64,000 nucleotides of DNA from Colwellia sp. (GCA_020630795.1 JAHDIK010000005.1:134346-198345); one strand, 5' to 3'. Numbered from the stretch's first letter, positions 35,962 to 46,386 are shown. Program-made: numbers and translations. The notes: generated by a model from the letters alone, not told the origin.

Positions 35962-38298
35962 ATGATATCGATTGCTGAGCAAATTGCTAAAGAGCTTAAT
36001 GTTTCCCCTTCACAAATTCATTCCGCTATTGCCTTGTTAGATGATGGTGCCACCGTTCCTTTTATTGCTCGCTATAGAAAAGAAGCTACGCAAGGGCTAG
36101 ATGATAATCATTTAAGGCACTTAGATCAGCGCCTTACTTATTTACGAGAACTAAGTGAACGACGCAGTAGTATTGTTAAAAGTATAGAAGAGCAGGGCAA
36201 ACTAACGCCGTCGTTATTAAACGCATTAAATGCAGCAGACAACAAAACTCGGTTAGAAGATTTATACTTGCCGTTTAAACCTAAGCGCCGTACTAAAGGG
36301 CAAATAGCAATTGAAGCTGGCATAGAGCCATTAGCCAATAAACTATATAACGACTGGAAGTTGTCGCCAGAACAAGAAGCAGAGTGTTTTATTAATGCAT
36401 CAGCTGGGTTTAGTGATGTAAGCGAAGTGCTTGATGGTGCTGCGTCTATTTTAATAGAGCGCTTTGCTGAAGATGCAAATCTGTTACAAAAGTTAAGAAA
36501 TCACTTATTAAAACAGGCCCACCTAAAAAGTAAGGTCGTAAAAAGTAAGCAAGCAGAAGGCGCAAAATTTAAAGATTATTTTGAGCACTCTGAACGATTA
36601 AAGTCAGTTCCATCTCATCGCATGTTAGCTATGTTACGTGGCAGAACCGAAGGTGTGTTGAAATTATCAATAGATGTTGACCCTCATCAAGAGCAGAAAA
36701 ACTATTCAAGTGCCCAAGACATTATTGTAGAGCATTACAATTTACGCTTGTCTGACCAAGCTGGCGCCGATTTTTTAACTAAAGTTGTGCAAAATGCATG
36801 GAAGTCTAAGTTAAGTAACACGTTAGAAACTGAATTTATTGCTAAGTTGCGTGATGAAGCTGAAATTGAGGCGATTAAAGTTTTTGCGACTAACTTAAAT
36901 GACTTACTGATGGCTGCTCCTGCAGGCCCTAAAACCATTTTAGGTATAGATCCTGGGCTAAGAACCGGTTGTAAAATTGCAGTGGTTGACGCAACAGGTA
37001 AGTTATTACAAACCTCAACTATTTTCCCTCATGCTCCTCAAAACCATTGGGATAAATCAGTAAGAACTCTGGTTAATTTGTGTCAGCAACATAAAGTGGA
37101 GCTTATTGCCATCGGTAATGGAACAGCATCGCGTGAAAGCGATAAGCTTGCAGGTGAAGTTATTCAAGGGCTTGAAAAGTTAAAGCCAACTAAAGTTATT
37201 GTAAGTGAAGCCGGCGCGTCAGTGTATTCTGCGTCTGAAGTTGCAGCGAATGAGTTTCCTGATTTGGATGTATCAATTCGTGGTGCGGTATCTATTGCTC
37301 GTCGATTACAAGACCCTCTTGCGGAGCTGGTGAAGATTGACCCGAAAGCAATTGGAGTAGGGCAATATCAACATGACGTTAGCCAAAGCCAGCTGAGTAA
37401 AACGCTTAATAATGTTATTGAAGATTGTGTAAATGCGGTAGGCGTAGATGTAAATAGTGCATCGGCAGCGTTACTTACACACGTTTCTGGTTTAACAAAA
37501 ACCATGGCGCAAAACATTGTGGATTATAGAGACGAGAAAGGCCGCTTTAACAACCGTAAAGAATTGAAAAAAGTTACACGATTAGGACCAAAAGCATTTG
37601 AACAAGCTGCTGGATTCTTGCGTATTTCTGACGGGGAAAATCCATTAGATCAATCAGGCGTTCACCCTGAAACTTATCCTGTAGTTGAAAAAATAATTGC
37701 GTCGTTACAGTGTGATATTGCGGCATTGTTAGGTAACAGTGAACAATTAAAAGCCGTTAATGTTTCAGATTTTACTACCGACACATTTGGTGAAGTTACT
37801 GTTAACGACATTATAAACGAGTTAGAAAAGCCAGCCCGCGATCCTCGACCAGAGTTTAAAACGGCTACGTTTAAAGATGGCGTTAACACGATTAACGATC
37901 TTGAAGTCGGTATGATTTTAGAAGGGGTTATTTCAAACGTCGCTAACTTTGGTGCGTTTGTTGACTTGGGTGTTCACCAAGACGGGTTAGTACATATATC
38001 ATCGCTCACTAATAAATTTGTTAGTGACCCGCGTGAAATTGTTAAAGCGGGCGATATTGTTAAAGTTAAGGTGATAGAAGTAGATGCTGACCGAAAACGT
38101 ATTAGTTTAACAATGCGTTTAGATGACAGTGCTGAAAAGTCTGCACCATCACATAAAGCGACAAAACAGTCAGATCCTAAAAAAGCTCAAAAGGCGCAAC
38201 ATAAGCCTAAAGCACAGCGAAACACTAAACCTAAAGAAGCTAATAATGCGGCAATGGGTAATGCATTTGCTGATGCTTTTGCAAAGTTGAAAAAGTAA
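35962..38298 (+). CDS. tex: Transcription accessory protein Tex
   Basis: 778 residues of the Tex/YhgF family, an RNA-binding protein tied to transcription fidelity and stress tolerance. Order seen: helical N-terminal Tex domain ([22 protein letters not shown]), YqgF/RNase H-like domain ([18 protein letters not shown]), helix-hairpin-helix segments ([44 protein letters not shown]) and an S1 RNA-binding domain ([33 protein letters not shown]). It ends in a basic low-complexity tail ([21 protein letters not shown]). An AGGA precedes the ATG. Confidence 0.95.
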   Translation: MISIAEQIAKELNVSPSQIHSAIALLDDGATVPFIARYRKEATQGLDDNHLRHLDQRLTYLRELSERRSSIVKSIEEQGKLTPSLLNALNAADNKTRLEDLYLPFKPKRRTKGQIAIEAGIEPLANKLYNDWKLSPEQEAECFINASAGFSDVSEVLDGAASILIERFAEDANLLQKLRNHLLKQAHLKSKVVKSKQAEGAKFKDYFEHSERLKSVPSHRMLAMLRGRTEGVLKLSIDVDPHQEQKNYSSAQDIIVEHYNLRLSDQAGADFLTKVVQNAWKSKLSNTLETEFIAKLRDEAEIEAIKVFATNLNDLLMAAPAGPKTILGIDPGLRTGCKIAVVDATGKLLQTSTIFPHAPQNHWDKSVRTLVNLCQQHKVELIAIGNGTASRESDKLAGEVIQGLEKLKPTKVIVSEAGASVYSASEVAANEFPDLDVSIRGAVSIARRLQDPLAELVKIDPKAIGVGQYQHDVSQSQLSKTLNNVIEDCVNAVGVDVNSASAALLTHVSGLTKTMAQNIVDYRDEKGRFNNRKELKKVTRLGPKAFEQAAGFLRISDGENPLDQSGVHPETYPVVEKIIASLQCDIAALLGNSEQLKAVNVSDFTTDTFGEVTVNDIINELEKPARDPRPEFKTATFKDGVNTINDLEVGMILEGVISNVANFGAFVDLGVHQDGLVHISSLTNKFVSDPREIVKAGDIVKVKVIEVDADRKRISLTMRLDDSAEKSAPSHKATKQSDPKKAQKAQHKPKAQRNTKPKEANNAAMGNAFADAFAKLKK

Positions 38299-38319
38299 AT
38301 TTTATACCCTAACCAACTA

Positions 38320-39465
38320 TTGGAAAGGGTACAGCGAGTCTCTATTATTTTGAATGCTCAATTTTTAACAGCTTTTTCTGATGTATCTAAAGAGGAATGG
38401 AGCCGATTGAATCAATCAAGCAATCCGTTCCTATCTCATGACTTTTTTACGTCGCTTGAAAGTAGTGAATCAGCAGCTACCAGTCGTGGGTGGCAACCTC
38501 ACCATCTTTCGTTGTCTGATAACGATGGTGTTCAAGCTATTCTCCCTATGTATTTAAAAAATCATTCTTGGGGAGAGTATGTTTTTGATTGGGATTGGGC
38601 GGAAGCCTATCGACGTAATGGTTTTGAATATTATCCAAAGCTTGTAAGTACTATTCCATTTACGCCAGTTACGTCTGATAAATTAATATCACCGAGTGTT
38701 GCGCACCAAAATATCATGGAGCCACTTATAGAATATTGCCAAGACCAAAATATTGGTAGCTGGCACTTGTTATATTGCCCAGAAACTTCAGAGTTACCTC
38801 ATGATGTTTATGAGAGAAATACGGTTCAATTTCATTGGTTTAATAAACAATATCAGAGCTTTGATGATTATCTTTCTACCTTTTCCTCGCGAAAGCGAAA
38901 AAATACGCGAAAAGAACGAGAATCTATCGCCAAGCACGGTATTACTATTCGCCAAATTTCAGGTGGTGATATTACGCCTGAAGAACTTAACTTTTTTTAT
39001 TTAACGTATCAGCTTACTTACCTAAAGCGACAACACACGCCTCATTTAACGTTTGAATTTTTCGAACAAATATTTAAGCGCATGCCTAATAACATTCTCT
39101 TGGTTATCGCCTCACATAACGGTAATGATATTGCTTGTGCACTATTCTTTTATGATGAAGCGCATTTGTATGGCAGATATTGGGGATGTAGTGAATCGTT
39201 TCACAACTTACATTTTGAGTTGTGTTATTACCAAGGCATTGATTATTGTATAAACCAAGGTTTACGCAGTTTTAACCCAGGTACGCAAGGTGAACATAAA
39301 ATACAGCGTGGTTTCGAGCCTGTGTTAACGCATTCGTATCATTGGGTAAAACAGCCTGAGTTCAAAGCGGCAATTAAAGATTTTTGTCAGCGTGAGCAAG
39401 AGCATATGCGTAATTACTTAATTCATTGTCGAGAGTCGTTACCGTTTAAACAGGGAACATTATAG
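38320..39465 (+). CDS. GNAT/FemAB-like acyltransferase (DUF482, COG3146)
   Basis: About 381 residues in the GNAT superfamily group formerly called DUF482. Recognisable segments are SNPFLSHDFFTSLESS, MYLKNHSWGEYVFDWDWAEAYRRNGFEYYPKLVSTIPFTPVTS, YLSTFSSRKRKNTRKERESIAKHGITI and FNPGTQGEHKIQRGFEPVLTHSYHWV. The family resembles tRNA-dependent FemAB aminoacyltransferases, but its substrate is unknown. The start is uncertain: TTG at 38320 is the furthest upstream reasonable codon and no good ribosome site is visible. The next gene begins immediately after the stop. Confidence 0.85.
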   Translation: MERVQRVSIILNAQFLTAFSDVSKEEWSRLNQSSNPFLSHDFFTSLESSESAATSRGWQPHHLSLSDNDGVQAILPMYLKNHSWGEYVFDWDWAEAYRRNGFEYYPKLVSTIPFTPVTSDKLISPSVAHQNIMEPLIEYCQDQNIGSWHLLYCPETSELPHDVYERNTVQFHWFNKQYQSFDDYLSTFSSRKRKNTRKERESIAKHGITIRQISGGDITPEELNFFYLTYQLTYLKRQHTPHLTFEFFEQIFKRMPNNILLVIASHNGNDIACALFFYDEAHLYGRYWGCSESFHNLHFELCYYQGIDYCINQGLRSFNPGTQGEHKIQRGFEPVLTHSYHWVKQPEFKAAIKDFCQREQEHMRNYLIHCRESLPFKQGTL

Positions 39466-40062
39466 ATGAATGGCAAACCTTATTCGCAAGCGTGTGAAAA
39501 CAATAAGCAGTTTATTTTATCAGTACTAAAAAACGAATTTTCTTCATGTCATTCTGTATTAGAAGTAGGTTCTGGAACAGGGCAACATGCCGTTTTTTTT
39601 GCGAAAGCATTGCCGCATTTAACGTGGCAAACTAGCGATTTAACATCGAATCATCAAGGTATTAATCAGTGGATACAAGATTACCCGTCTACGAATTTAT
39701 TCACGCCTATTGAGCTTGACTTAACTCAGTCATGGCCAATTGACAAAACAGACGCAATCTATACCGCCAATACACTACATATTGTAAGTTGGGAGCTGGT
39801 TGTTAGATTTTTTGAAGGCGTCGACACACATTTATCTCCTCAAGGTAAGCTTTGTATTTATGGCCCGTTTAACTATAACGGGGAGTTTACAAGTGAGAGC
39901 AACGCTAATTTTGATGTGTGGTTAAAACAACGTGACAGTAGAAGTGGTATTAGAGATATTGAGAAAATACTCCTACTGGCTGAATCCGCTGGTTTACGTT
40001 TAGTTTGCGATTATGAAATGCCTGCTAATAACCGGCTGTTAGCTTTTCAAAGTGTTAAATAG
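39466..40062 (+). CDS. DUF938 SAM-dependent methyltransferase
   Basis: 198 residues: KPYSQACENNKQFILSVLKNEF, SAM-binding motif VLEVGSGTGQHAVFFAKALPHLTWQTSDL, then AIYTANTLHIVSWELVVRFFEGV and LCIYGPFNYNGEFTSESNANFDVWLKQRDSRSGIRD. This is the DUF938 family, in which the methylated substrate is unknown. It starts directly after the acyltransferase stop codon, so the pair is translationally coupled. Confidence 0.87.
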   Translation: MNGKPYSQACENNKQFILSVLKNEFSSCHSVLEVGSGTGQHAVFFAKALPHLTWQTSDLTSNHQGINQWIQDYPSTNLFTPIELDLTQSWPIDKTDAIYTANTLHIVSWELVVRFFEGVDTHLSPQGKLCIYGPFNYNGEFTSESNANFDVWLKQRDSRSGIRDIEKILLLAESAGLRLVCDYEMPANNRLLAFQSVK

Positions 40063-40099
40063 ACCGTAAGAGTATTTGTCGAGCTTTAACAAATAATTC

Positions 40100-40465
40100 T
40101 TATGTGATGGCAGCCCATGCTTGCGCTTTTTCAATTTCGCCATGTGCAAATCTTTCAATCGAAATATGCGAGAGAGGGTGAAGCACACTAAAACTCCACT
40201 TTAATAGGCTACTGTTACCTATTATGGCTATTTTATTGATTACGTTTAAGTATTCGAAACTAAATTTTATTTCTCGCCAAAGAGCTGCTAGCTCCCAGCC
40301 CATGAAGTCATTTTCAAACTCGGCGACAATACTTACGGTTGGAAATTCAGCTAAAATTTCTTGTAGCCTTGGGATGAATGCTTCTTCAAAATCTTGTTGT
40401 GTAAATACACCATGTACTTTGGTCATCAGTATATTGCTGTGACTTTTGTGACAAATATAAATCAT
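40100..40465 (-). CDS. SpoIIAA-like STAS/SEC14 domain protein
   Basis: 121 residues with an alternating beta-alpha pattern of the SpoIIAA-like family (NILMTKVHGVFTQQDFEEAFIPRLQEILAEFPTVSIVAEFENDFMGWELAALWREIKF, KIAIIGNSSLLKWSFSV, IERFAHGEIEKAQAWAA). In this family the domain is a small soluble fold whose ligands are mostly unknown. Single gene; it converges with the DUF938 methyltransferase. Confidence 0.8.
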   Translation of the reverse strand: MIYICHKSHSNILMTKVHGVFTQQDFEEAFIPRLQEILAEFPTVSIVAEFENDFMGWELAALWREIKFSFEYLNVINKIAIIGNSSLLKWSFSVLHPLSHISIERFAHGEIEKAQAWAAIT

Positions 40466-40534
40466 ATTTATCCACCTCCTTGTACAGTCAGTGTAGTTCG
40501 CTTTTTGAACAATATAAAACTTTAAATGAAAAAA

Positions 40535-40558
40535 AGGGGAAAGCTTGCGCCTTCCCCT
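40535..40558 (-). terminator. Rho-independent terminator after the porin gene
   Basis: Stem AGGGGAA / TTCCCCT (40535-40541 and 40552-40558) with a 10-base loop. On the minus strand it is followed by a T run, so it ends the porin transcript about 40 bases past the stop. Confidence 0.85.
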
Positions 40559-40597
40559 AAAAATAACCTCAAGAGAGGTTAACTAACGCAAAGCATT

Positions 40598-41656
40598 TTA
40601 CAGTGAATACTTAACTGAAAGTTGTGCGTAATTTGAATCAGCATCTTGCTCTGCCATTTCAAAGTTACCAAATTCTACGCCGTACTGAAGTTTAGGCGTA
40701 ATATTCTTGAAAATATTAATACCCCAGTGAGTACGATCGCGATCAGATTCGTCGGTTTGTTGATTACCGTAGAAAACGTTTGTACGAAGTGTTTCATTCC
40801 AGAAGTGACGGTAAGCAACCATGATTGATGTACTCTCTTCAACTTCATCGCCTACTAAGTCAGTTGCAGCAGCAGCACCTACATACCTACCTGTATTTCC
40901 GCCGTGTAATTGGAATCTAAAATCATTTTTTCCTGATGTTTTAATGCGACCTGTAATGCCGTAACCTACGCCAGATTCAGATTCTCCAGACGCTGTTTCA
41001 AGCTGTTTAGCAACTGCAGAAATAGCCACGTTACCCCAGTCGCCTTTAAAGGTATATTTACCAATAATGTCTGGTAGTGCGTCTTGAGTACCATACCCAG
41101 CAGAGCCTTTGTATCCAGCATAAGATTCAGGGTTTTCAATCGCTAGTTGGAAGTTACCCGCGGTATAGCGAATAATGTCTTGGCGTACAAAACCAGAAGC
41201 GACTAATGGCCCACCAAAATCGGCAGCTTCAGCTAATGCACTGGTGTTGATAAAAGTTGACCAGGTTTGACCAACAGTCCAATTTCCATATTTAATAAAC
41301 GCGTGACGTAAACGAGGATGACGAGAGTTAGTAAGAATTTCATTACCGCCGCCGCCGTACATATCAAATTCTATAAAGCCTGTAATGTCGCCATGAACGT
41401 ACTTGGCATTAACACGAGACGAGCTAGCTGAAAAACGTGTATTTGATATATCTTCCTTGGTAGCGTGTCCAATCCAAAAGTCATCGTTGACTAAAGTTGA
41501 ACTAGCGTTTCCGTCAATATATCTAACGTCACCTTGTATGTAGCCCCCAAACGTTATAGTGTCTTTTTCAGTCAGTTTTATTTCGTAACCTGCATTAGCT
41601 GTACCTGCAAGCGCTAACAAACCTGTAGTGAGTATTAGTTTTTTCTTATTTAACAT
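40598..41656 (-). CDS. DcaP-like trimeric outer membrane porin
   Basis: 352 residues with a signal peptide (MLNKKKLILTTGLLALAGTANA). The mature chain has regular amphipathic beta strands and ends in YAQLSVKYSL, similar to porins with C-terminal aromatic/hydrophobic strands. DTITFGGYIQGDVRYIDG, LRHAFIKYGNWTVGQTWSTF and RQDIIRYTAGNFQLAIENPESY are typical of the DcaP family, which conducts negatively charged compounds such as dicarboxylates. The specific solute here is unknown. It is divergent from the S9 peptidase gene. Confidence 0.85.
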   Translation of the reverse strand: MLNKKKLILTTGLLALAGTANAGYEIKLTEKDTITFGGYIQGDVRYIDGNASSTLVNDDFWIGHATKEDISNTRFSASSSRVNAKYVHGDITGFIEFDMYGGGGNEILTNSRHPRLRHAFIKYGNWTVGQTWSTFINTSALAEAADFGGPLVASGFVRQDIIRYTAGNFQLAIENPESYAGYKGSAGYGTQDALPDIIGKYTFKGDWGNVAISAVAKQLETASGESESGVGYGITGRIKTSGKNDFRFQLHGGNTGRYVGAAAATDLVGDEVEESTSIMVAYRHFWNETLRTNVFYGNQQTDESDRDRTHWGINIFKNITPKLQYGVEFGNFEMAEQDADSNYAQLSVKYSL

Positions 41657-42002
41657 TCTACTTCCCCATGTGTCGTTGTTCGCAGGCAGAACCCCATGTA
41701 CTGCTAGCGTTTTTTTTCATTATTTTTATGAAATTAGGTGAATCAACCATTTAAAAGATAGAACAAAATAATTAAAAGCCTAATTTGTATACTCATAAAA
41801 TAGAGAAGAAAGTGAAGTTAATAAATTAGACCTAAGTCTAAAAGTGTATTTTTTGTTATAGACTTTAGTCGATGGCGTGTTGGATTTGCTTTACGGAATT
41901 CTATCTTGTGCAAAAGTTACTTTGTGGAATGTATGTAGCTCTCATTTATATATATGTTATTTTAGCGCGGGTTACATTTGTAAAAATACAAGGGTTTATT
42001 AC
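41657..42002. other. 346-base divergent region (porin / S9 peptidase)
   Basis: It contains the palindrome TTAGAC-CTAA-GTCTAA (41826-41841) and the related GACT-TT-AGTC (41861-41870), 19 bases further on. It also has CTAATTTGTAT (41780-41790), an 11-base match to the left arm of the operator-like site upstream of the alginate lyase. The frame of the peptidase stays open into this region (to 41877), but with cysteine-rich, non-homologous sequence, so I regard it as noncoding. Confidence 0.6.
41826..41841. promoter_or_regulatory. Palindromic candidate operator
   Basis: TTAGACCTAAGTCTAA, perfect 6-base arms around a 4-base centre. It lies in the divergent porin/peptidase region with a similar smaller palindrome (GACTTTAGTC) at 41861-41870. 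The binding protein is unknown. Confidence 0.4.
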
Positions 42003-44285
42003 ATGTTTAAACGCGCCTCAGCCATTATTGTTGTATTTGTGTTGTCATTTTTATCGCATGCAACAACACTAACGGTGGAAGATTATAAACAAGCAGAACG
42101 TCAGCTTGATAAATATACCAGTAAGCTGGTGACAGGAACTGTAGAATATCCGCACTGGCATGGTAATAAGCTTTACTATCGCTCAAATACGGTTGATGGC
42201 AATAGATTTTTTGTGGTGGATGCACTAAGCAAGAAGCGTAAGTTAGCGTTTAATCATAAAAAACTCGCTCAGGCTATTGCAGTTATTACTGATAGTGAAG
42301 TGAATGAAAGCTCGATACCGTTTAAAACGTTTAAAGTAAAAGCGAACGATAAAATTTCTTTTGCGCTGTCAGGTAAGTACTATACGTGTAAGCTTAAAAA
42401 CTATCATTGTATGGTTGATGCATCTGCCAAAAAATCAGGGGAAATATTATCTCCAAATGGTAAATATGCTGTTTATATTCAAGAGCATAATTTATGGATG
42501 CGCCATACCAAAACCAATAAAAAAACACAGTTAACTACAGACGGTATTAAACACTTTGGTTATGGCACCAATAACGCTGGTTGGATAAGAGCCGATACAC
42601 CCGTTATTAAGTGGTCGCCTAACTCTAAAAAGCTTACCACCTTTAAACATGACTCTCGAAAAGTTGGCGATATGGCGTTGGTATCGACAACGGTAGGTCA
42701 TCCTGATATTGACCAATGGAAATACCCTTTACCGGGTGATGAGCATATTTTCAAAATTACGCGTGTTGTGGTTGATGTTGAAACACGCAAAGTTACACCA
42801 TTAAAAATGAAAGTTGATAATCATCGTTCAACCATTACTGATCATGTGGCAGGGCGAAATGGTGAGTTACTTGATATTCACTGGGCGAGTAATAGCAAAA
42901 AATTCGCGTTTGTTTCATCAAGTAGAGATCATAAAACGGCCACCTTAAAAATAGCCAATGCTGCAACTGGCGCCGTACAAACCATTTTTGAAGAGAAAGA
43001 AGAAACCTTTTTTGAATCAGGTGTCGATGCGATTAGTTGGTATTACTTAGATAAAACCAATGAGTTTATTTGGTTTTCTCAACGTAGTAATTGGGGGCAC
43101 TTTTACTTATTGGATGGCAATACAGGCAAAATTAAACACCAAATAACGAAAGGCGACTGGACTGTTTTAGAGTTGCTTAGTGTTAATCAAAAATCAAACA
43201 CGCTTTATTTTACCGGAGCTGGTAAAGAGGGCGGAGACCCTTACTTTAAGTATTTATACAGTATCAATAAAAGTGGTGAAAATTTAACCCTGCTTACACC
43301 AGAAAACAAGCATCACCGAGTAACGTTAAGTGATGATGGAAATTATTTTTTAGATCGTATTTCAACGCCTGAACAGGCTGAAGTAAGTTTTATTCGAAGT
43401 ACCGATACTAAAACTGAGTTTGTCATTGAAACAATGGATATTAACGCGCTTACAGCAACTGGTTGGAAGCCACCAACGCCATTTATTGTAAAAGATAGAA
43501 ACAATGAAAATGACATTTATGGGTTACTTTACAAACCGTATAACTTTGATGAACGAAAAACGTACCCTGTTGTAAATTACTTATACCCTGGGCCTCAAGT
43601 AGGCAGTATTCGTGGGCGCCATTTCAGAAGTGCGCGTGGAGACAACCAAGCCTTAGCTGACTTAGGCTTTATTGTGGTTGAAATTGACGCGTTGGGTACA
43701 CCTGGTCGTTCTAAGAGCTTCCACGAATTCTACTATGCAAATATGGGAGATAGTGGTATTCCCGACCAAGTTGCTGCTATTAAACAGCTTGCTAAAAAAC
43801 ACACATGGATTGATATAGAGCGTGTGGGCATTTGGGGGCATTCAGGTGGAGGTTTTGCTTCAACAAAAGCTATGTTTAGTTACCCAGACTTTTATAAAGT
43901 TGCTGTGTCTGAGGCAGGCAACCATGACAACAGAAATTACGCAGATGAGTGGGGCGAAAAATACCATGGCTTGTTGGTAAACCGTGAAGATGGAACCACC
44001 AATTACGACAGCCAAGCAAATCATTTATTTGCAGATAAGTTAAAAGGTAAGCTGATGTTGGTACACGGTACCTTAGACACCAACGTTACACCTTTTAATA
44101 CACTGATGGTTGTTGATGCTTTAATTGATGCCAATAAAGATTTTGACATGTTAATGCTGCCTAATCGAGGACACGGATTTGCGAGAGAACCGTATATGGT
44201 TCGTAAACGTTGGGATTACTTTGTTGAGCATTTGATGGGAGCAACACCGCCTAAAGAGTTTAGTTTTTCTTCAGAAAATAAATAG
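42003..44285 (+). CDS. S9-family (DPP-IV-type) serine peptidase, secreted
   Basis: 760 residues from the ATG at 42003, with a signal segment (MFKRASAIIVVFVLSFLSHATT). The N-terminal region (about 100-480) is the DPP-IV beta-propeller, and the C-terminal alpha/beta-hydrolase carries the triad Ser614 (WGHSGGGF), Asp692 (GTLDTNV) and His724 (NRGHGF). The order Ser-Asp-His is that of prolyl oligopeptidases. A likely role is periplasmic or surface trimming of Xaa-Pro or other oligopeptides. The start was chosen because AAGGG and a signal peptide accompany it; an upstream in-frame ATG (41877) would add cysteine-rich, unrelated sequence. A strong terminator follows. Confidence 0.9.
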   Translation: MFKRASAIIVVFVLSFLSHATTLTVEDYKQAERQLDKYTSKLVTGTVEYPHWHGNKLYYRSNTVDGNRFFVVDALSKKRKLAFNHKKLAQAIAVITDSEVNESSIPFKTFKVKANDKISFALSGKYYTCKLKNYHCMVDASAKKSGEILSPNGKYAVYIQEHNLWMRHTKTNKKTQLTTDGIKHFGYGTNNAGWIRADTPVIKWSPNSKKLTTFKHDSRKVGDMALVSTTVGHPDIDQWKYPLPGDEHIFKITRVVVDVETRKVTPLKMKVDNHRSTITDHVAGRNGELLDIHWASNSKKFAFVSSSRDHKTATLKIANAATGAVQTIFEEKEETFFESGVDAISWYYLDKTNEFIWFSQRSNWGHFYLLDGNTGKIKHQITKGDWTVLELLSVNQKSNTLYFTGAGKEGGDPYFKYLYSINKSGENLTLLTPENKHHRVTLSDDGNYFLDRISTPEQAEVSFIRSTDTKTEFVIETMDINALTATGWKPPTPFIVKDRNNENDIYGLLYKPYNFDERKTYPVVNYLYPGPQVGSIRGRHFRSARGDNQALADLGFIVVEIDALGTPGRSKSFHEFYYANMGDSGIPDQVAAIKQLAKKHTWIDIERVGIWGHSGGGFASTKAMFSYPDFYKVAVSEAGNHDNRNYADEWGEKYHGLLVNREDGTTNYDSQANHLFADKLKGKLMLVHGTLDTNVTPFNTLMVVDALIDANKDFDMLMLPNRGHGFAREPYMVRKRWDYFVEHLMGATPPKEFSFSSENK

Positions 44286-44290
44286 TGTAA

Positions 44291-44332
44291 CTGTAGGGAG
44301 TAAAAAGCTAATATTTACTCCCTACAGCTTTT
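44291..44332 (+). terminator. Strong rho-independent terminator after the S9 peptidase
   Basis: Fourteen-base-pair perfect stem CTGTAGGGAGTAAA / TTTACTCCCTACAG (44291-44304 and 44314-44327), 9-base loop, then CTTTT. It isolates the peptidase from minCDE. Confidence 0.85.
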
Positions 44333-44526
44333 AATTGTCTTTAAATACCACTTTCGTTAATCACGAATTGAAGCAAATACGCCTGTATTTACTTTTTTTA
44401 CATTAATTTTACAATGTATGCATGATTGTACTTGTGCATATTGAGTGATCCTAATATCCTTGCAGTATAAATATTATAAGATTGTACTATTGCGCAATAG
44501 ACCGAATTAGAAGGAAACCGCTGTTC

Positions 44527-45228
44527 ATGTCAGAACAGGAAATAGAGTTTAAGGGAACCAATTTTACCCTTTCAGTTGTACATTTAGAAAACAACGATTT
44601 AGCACAATTAAACAGTAAGTTAATGAAAAAGGTTGAGCAAGCACCTCAGTTTTTTAATTGTGCACCTATCGTTATTGATGTAAGTGAATTAACCGAGTCG
44701 TTTGACTTTGTTAACCTTAAAAAAATTGTAGAAGCGCACCGTTTTGTACTTGTGGGCATTAGTGGTTGTACATCGGCAGAACAAAAAGCTGAAGTGCAAG
44801 CGGCGGGATTAGCGGTTGTTAAAAAAGGAGCCGCTCAGCAAAAAGTTGTAAAAGCTGAACCAGCACCTGCTCCGCAAGCAGCTCAACCTCAAGTAGTCAG
44901 CCAGCCGAGTAAAGTTGTTCGCGGTCAAATTCGTTCAGGACAACAAATTTACGCAAAAGATACCGATCTTATTGTTATTGGCTCAGTAGGTAATGGAGCC
45001 GAAGTTATTGCGGATGGCAATATTCACGTTTACGGAACAATACGCGGAAGAGCAATAGCAGGCGCAGCTGGTCGAAGTGATTCACGAATATTTTGTCAAA
45101 ATTTACAAGCAGAACTGATTTCAATTGCAGGTGTGTATATGTTGCATGAGCAGCTTGGTGAAAATGCCAATCAGCCACAACGTATTGAAATAGAAGATCA
45201 AAAAATCGTATTTAATAGTTTAAGTTAA
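44527..45228 (+). CDS. minC: Septum site-determining protein MinC
   Basis: 233 residues (E. coli MinC 231). The N-terminal domain (about 1-100, ELEFKGTNFTLSVVHLENNDLAQLNSKLMKKVEQAP-type start) inhibits FtsZ, a flexible Pro/Ala/Gln linker follows (EPAPAPQAAQPQVV), and the C-terminal beta-helix (RSGQQIYAKDTDLIVIGSVGNGAEVIADGNIHVYGTIRGRAIAGAAG) dimerises and binds MinD. The ATG at 44527 with AGAAGGA upstream was preferred; the frame extends 15 codons further upstream. First gene of minCDE. Confidence 0.95.
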   Translation: MSEQEIEFKGTNFTLSVVHLENNDLAQLNSKLMKKVEQAPQFFNCAPIVIDVSELTESFDFVNLKKIVEAHRFVLVGISGCTSAEQKAEVQAAGLAVVKKGAAQQKVVKAEPAPAPQAAQPQVVSQPSKVVRGQIRSGQQIYAKDTDLIVIGSVGNGAEVIADGNIHVYGTIRGRAIAGAAGRSDSRIFCQNLQAELISIAGVYMLHEQLGENANQPQRIEIEDQKIVFNSLS

Positions 45229-45247
45229 TTAAAAGAAAGGAAGAATA

Positions 45248-46060
45248 ATGGCTAAGGTTATCGTAGTAACCTCGGGTAAGGGAGGTGTAGGTAAAACCAC
45301 TTCTAGTGCCGCAATTGGTACAGGTCTCGCAATCAAAGGTTTTAAAACCGTAATTATTGATTTTGATATCGGATTACGTAACCTTGATTTAATTATGGGT
45401 TGCGAACGTCGTGTTGTTTACGATTTTGTAAACGTAATCAAAGGTGAAGCAACGCTGAACCAAGCTTTGATTAAAGATAAGCGTACACCTAATTTATCTA
45501 TTTTACCTGCCTCGCAAACGCGTGATAAAGATGCGTTGAACAAAGAAGGCGTACAAAAAGTATTAGATGATTTAGCAGAGCAAGGTTTTGACTACATTGT
45601 ATGTGACTCACCAGCAGGTATTGAAACCGGTGCAATAATGGCACTTTATTTTGCTGATGAAGCCATTGTAACTACGAACCCTGAAGTTTCTTCAGTTCGT
45701 GACTCTGATAGAATTTTAGGCATGTTATCAAGTAAATCGAAACGTGCTGAACAAGGTAAAGAGCCAGTTAAAGAACACTTACTATTAACACGTTATAACC
45801 CAGAGCGTGTAACGCGTGGCGATATGTTAAGCGTTGAAGATGTTACAGATATTCTGGCGATACCTTTGTTGGGTGTTATTCCTGAATCTCCTGCAGTACT
45901 TAAAGCATCTAACTCGGGTGAACCGGTAATTCTAGATAGCGAGAGCGATGCTGGCTTAGCCTACGATGATGCGGTATCACGCTTAATCGGTGAAAAGGTA
46001 GAGTTCCGTTTTTTAACAGAAGAAAAGAAAGGTCTACTTCGTAGATTGTTTGGAGGTTAA
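45248..46060 (+). CDS. minD: Septum site-determining ATPase MinD
   Basis: 270 residues, the same length as E. coli MinD. It has the deviant Walker [14 protein letters not shown] (11-23), [42 protein letters not shown] (Walker B) and the C-terminal amphipathic membrane-targeting helix [10 protein letters not shown]. It binds the membrane in its ATP form, recruits MinC, and is released by MinE. It starts 19 bases after minC with AAGGAAG in between, and minE follows by 2 bases. Confidence 0.98.
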   Translation: MAKVIVVTSGKGGVGKTTSSAAIGTGLAIKGFKTVIIDFDIGLRNLDLIMGCERRVVYDFVNVIKGEATLNQALIKDKRTPNLSILPASQTRDKDALNKEGVQKVLDDLAEQGFDYIVCDSPAGIETGAIMALYFADEAIVTTNPEVSSVRDSDRILGMLSSKSKRAEQGKEPVKEHLLLTRYNPERVTRGDMLSVEDVTDILAIPLLGVIPESPAVLKASNSGEPVILDSESDAGLAYDDAVSRLIGEKVEFRFLTEEKKGLLRRLFGG

Positions 46061-46062
46061 TA

Positions 46063-46326
46063 ATGTCGTTATTAGATTATTTTCGCACCAAAAAAACCGC
46101 TCAAACTGCTCAAACAGCAAAAGAGCGTTTACAAATTATTGTAGCTCATGAACGTGGGCAGCGTGATGGACCTGAATACTTGCCTGCAATGAAGCAAGAT
46201 ATTATTGACGTTATTCGTAAATATGTTCCAATTGATTCAGATAGCGTAAACGTAAATCTTGATAATAAAACAGATGATTTAAGTGTTTTAGAACTTAACA
46301 TTACCCTACCGGAAAACGCAGAATAA
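46063..46326 (+). CDS. minE: Cell division topological specificity factor MinE
   Basis: 87 residues (E. coli 88). [54 protein letters not shown] contains the N-terminal membrane-targeting segment and the MinD-contact helix ([12 protein letters not shown]). It drives MinD oscillation. GGAGGT overlaps the end of minD, 2-bp spacing. A strong hairpin terminator follows. Confidence 0.97.
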   Translation: MSLLDYFRTKKTAQTAQTAKERLQIIVAHERGQRDGPEYLPAMKQDIIDVIRKYVPIDSDSVNVNLDNKTDDLSVLELNITLPENAE

Positions 46327-46359
46327 TTCGTTTATAGTATATTCATCAATATATCAATT

Positions 46360-46386
46360 AAAAGGGAGCTCAGGCTCCCTTTTTTG
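46360..46386 (+). terminator. Rho-independent terminator after minCDE
   Basis: Stem AAAAGGGAGC / GCTCCCTTTT (46360-46369 and 46374-46383) with the 4-base loop TCAG, followed by further T residues. Ends the minCDE transcript 34 bases after minE. Confidence 0.9.

Noticed and set aside
41877-42002. N-terminal extension of the S9 peptidase to an upstream ATG
   Set aside because: The 42 additional residues are cysteine-rich and precede a clear signal peptide with its own ribosome site, so they are probably untranslated.
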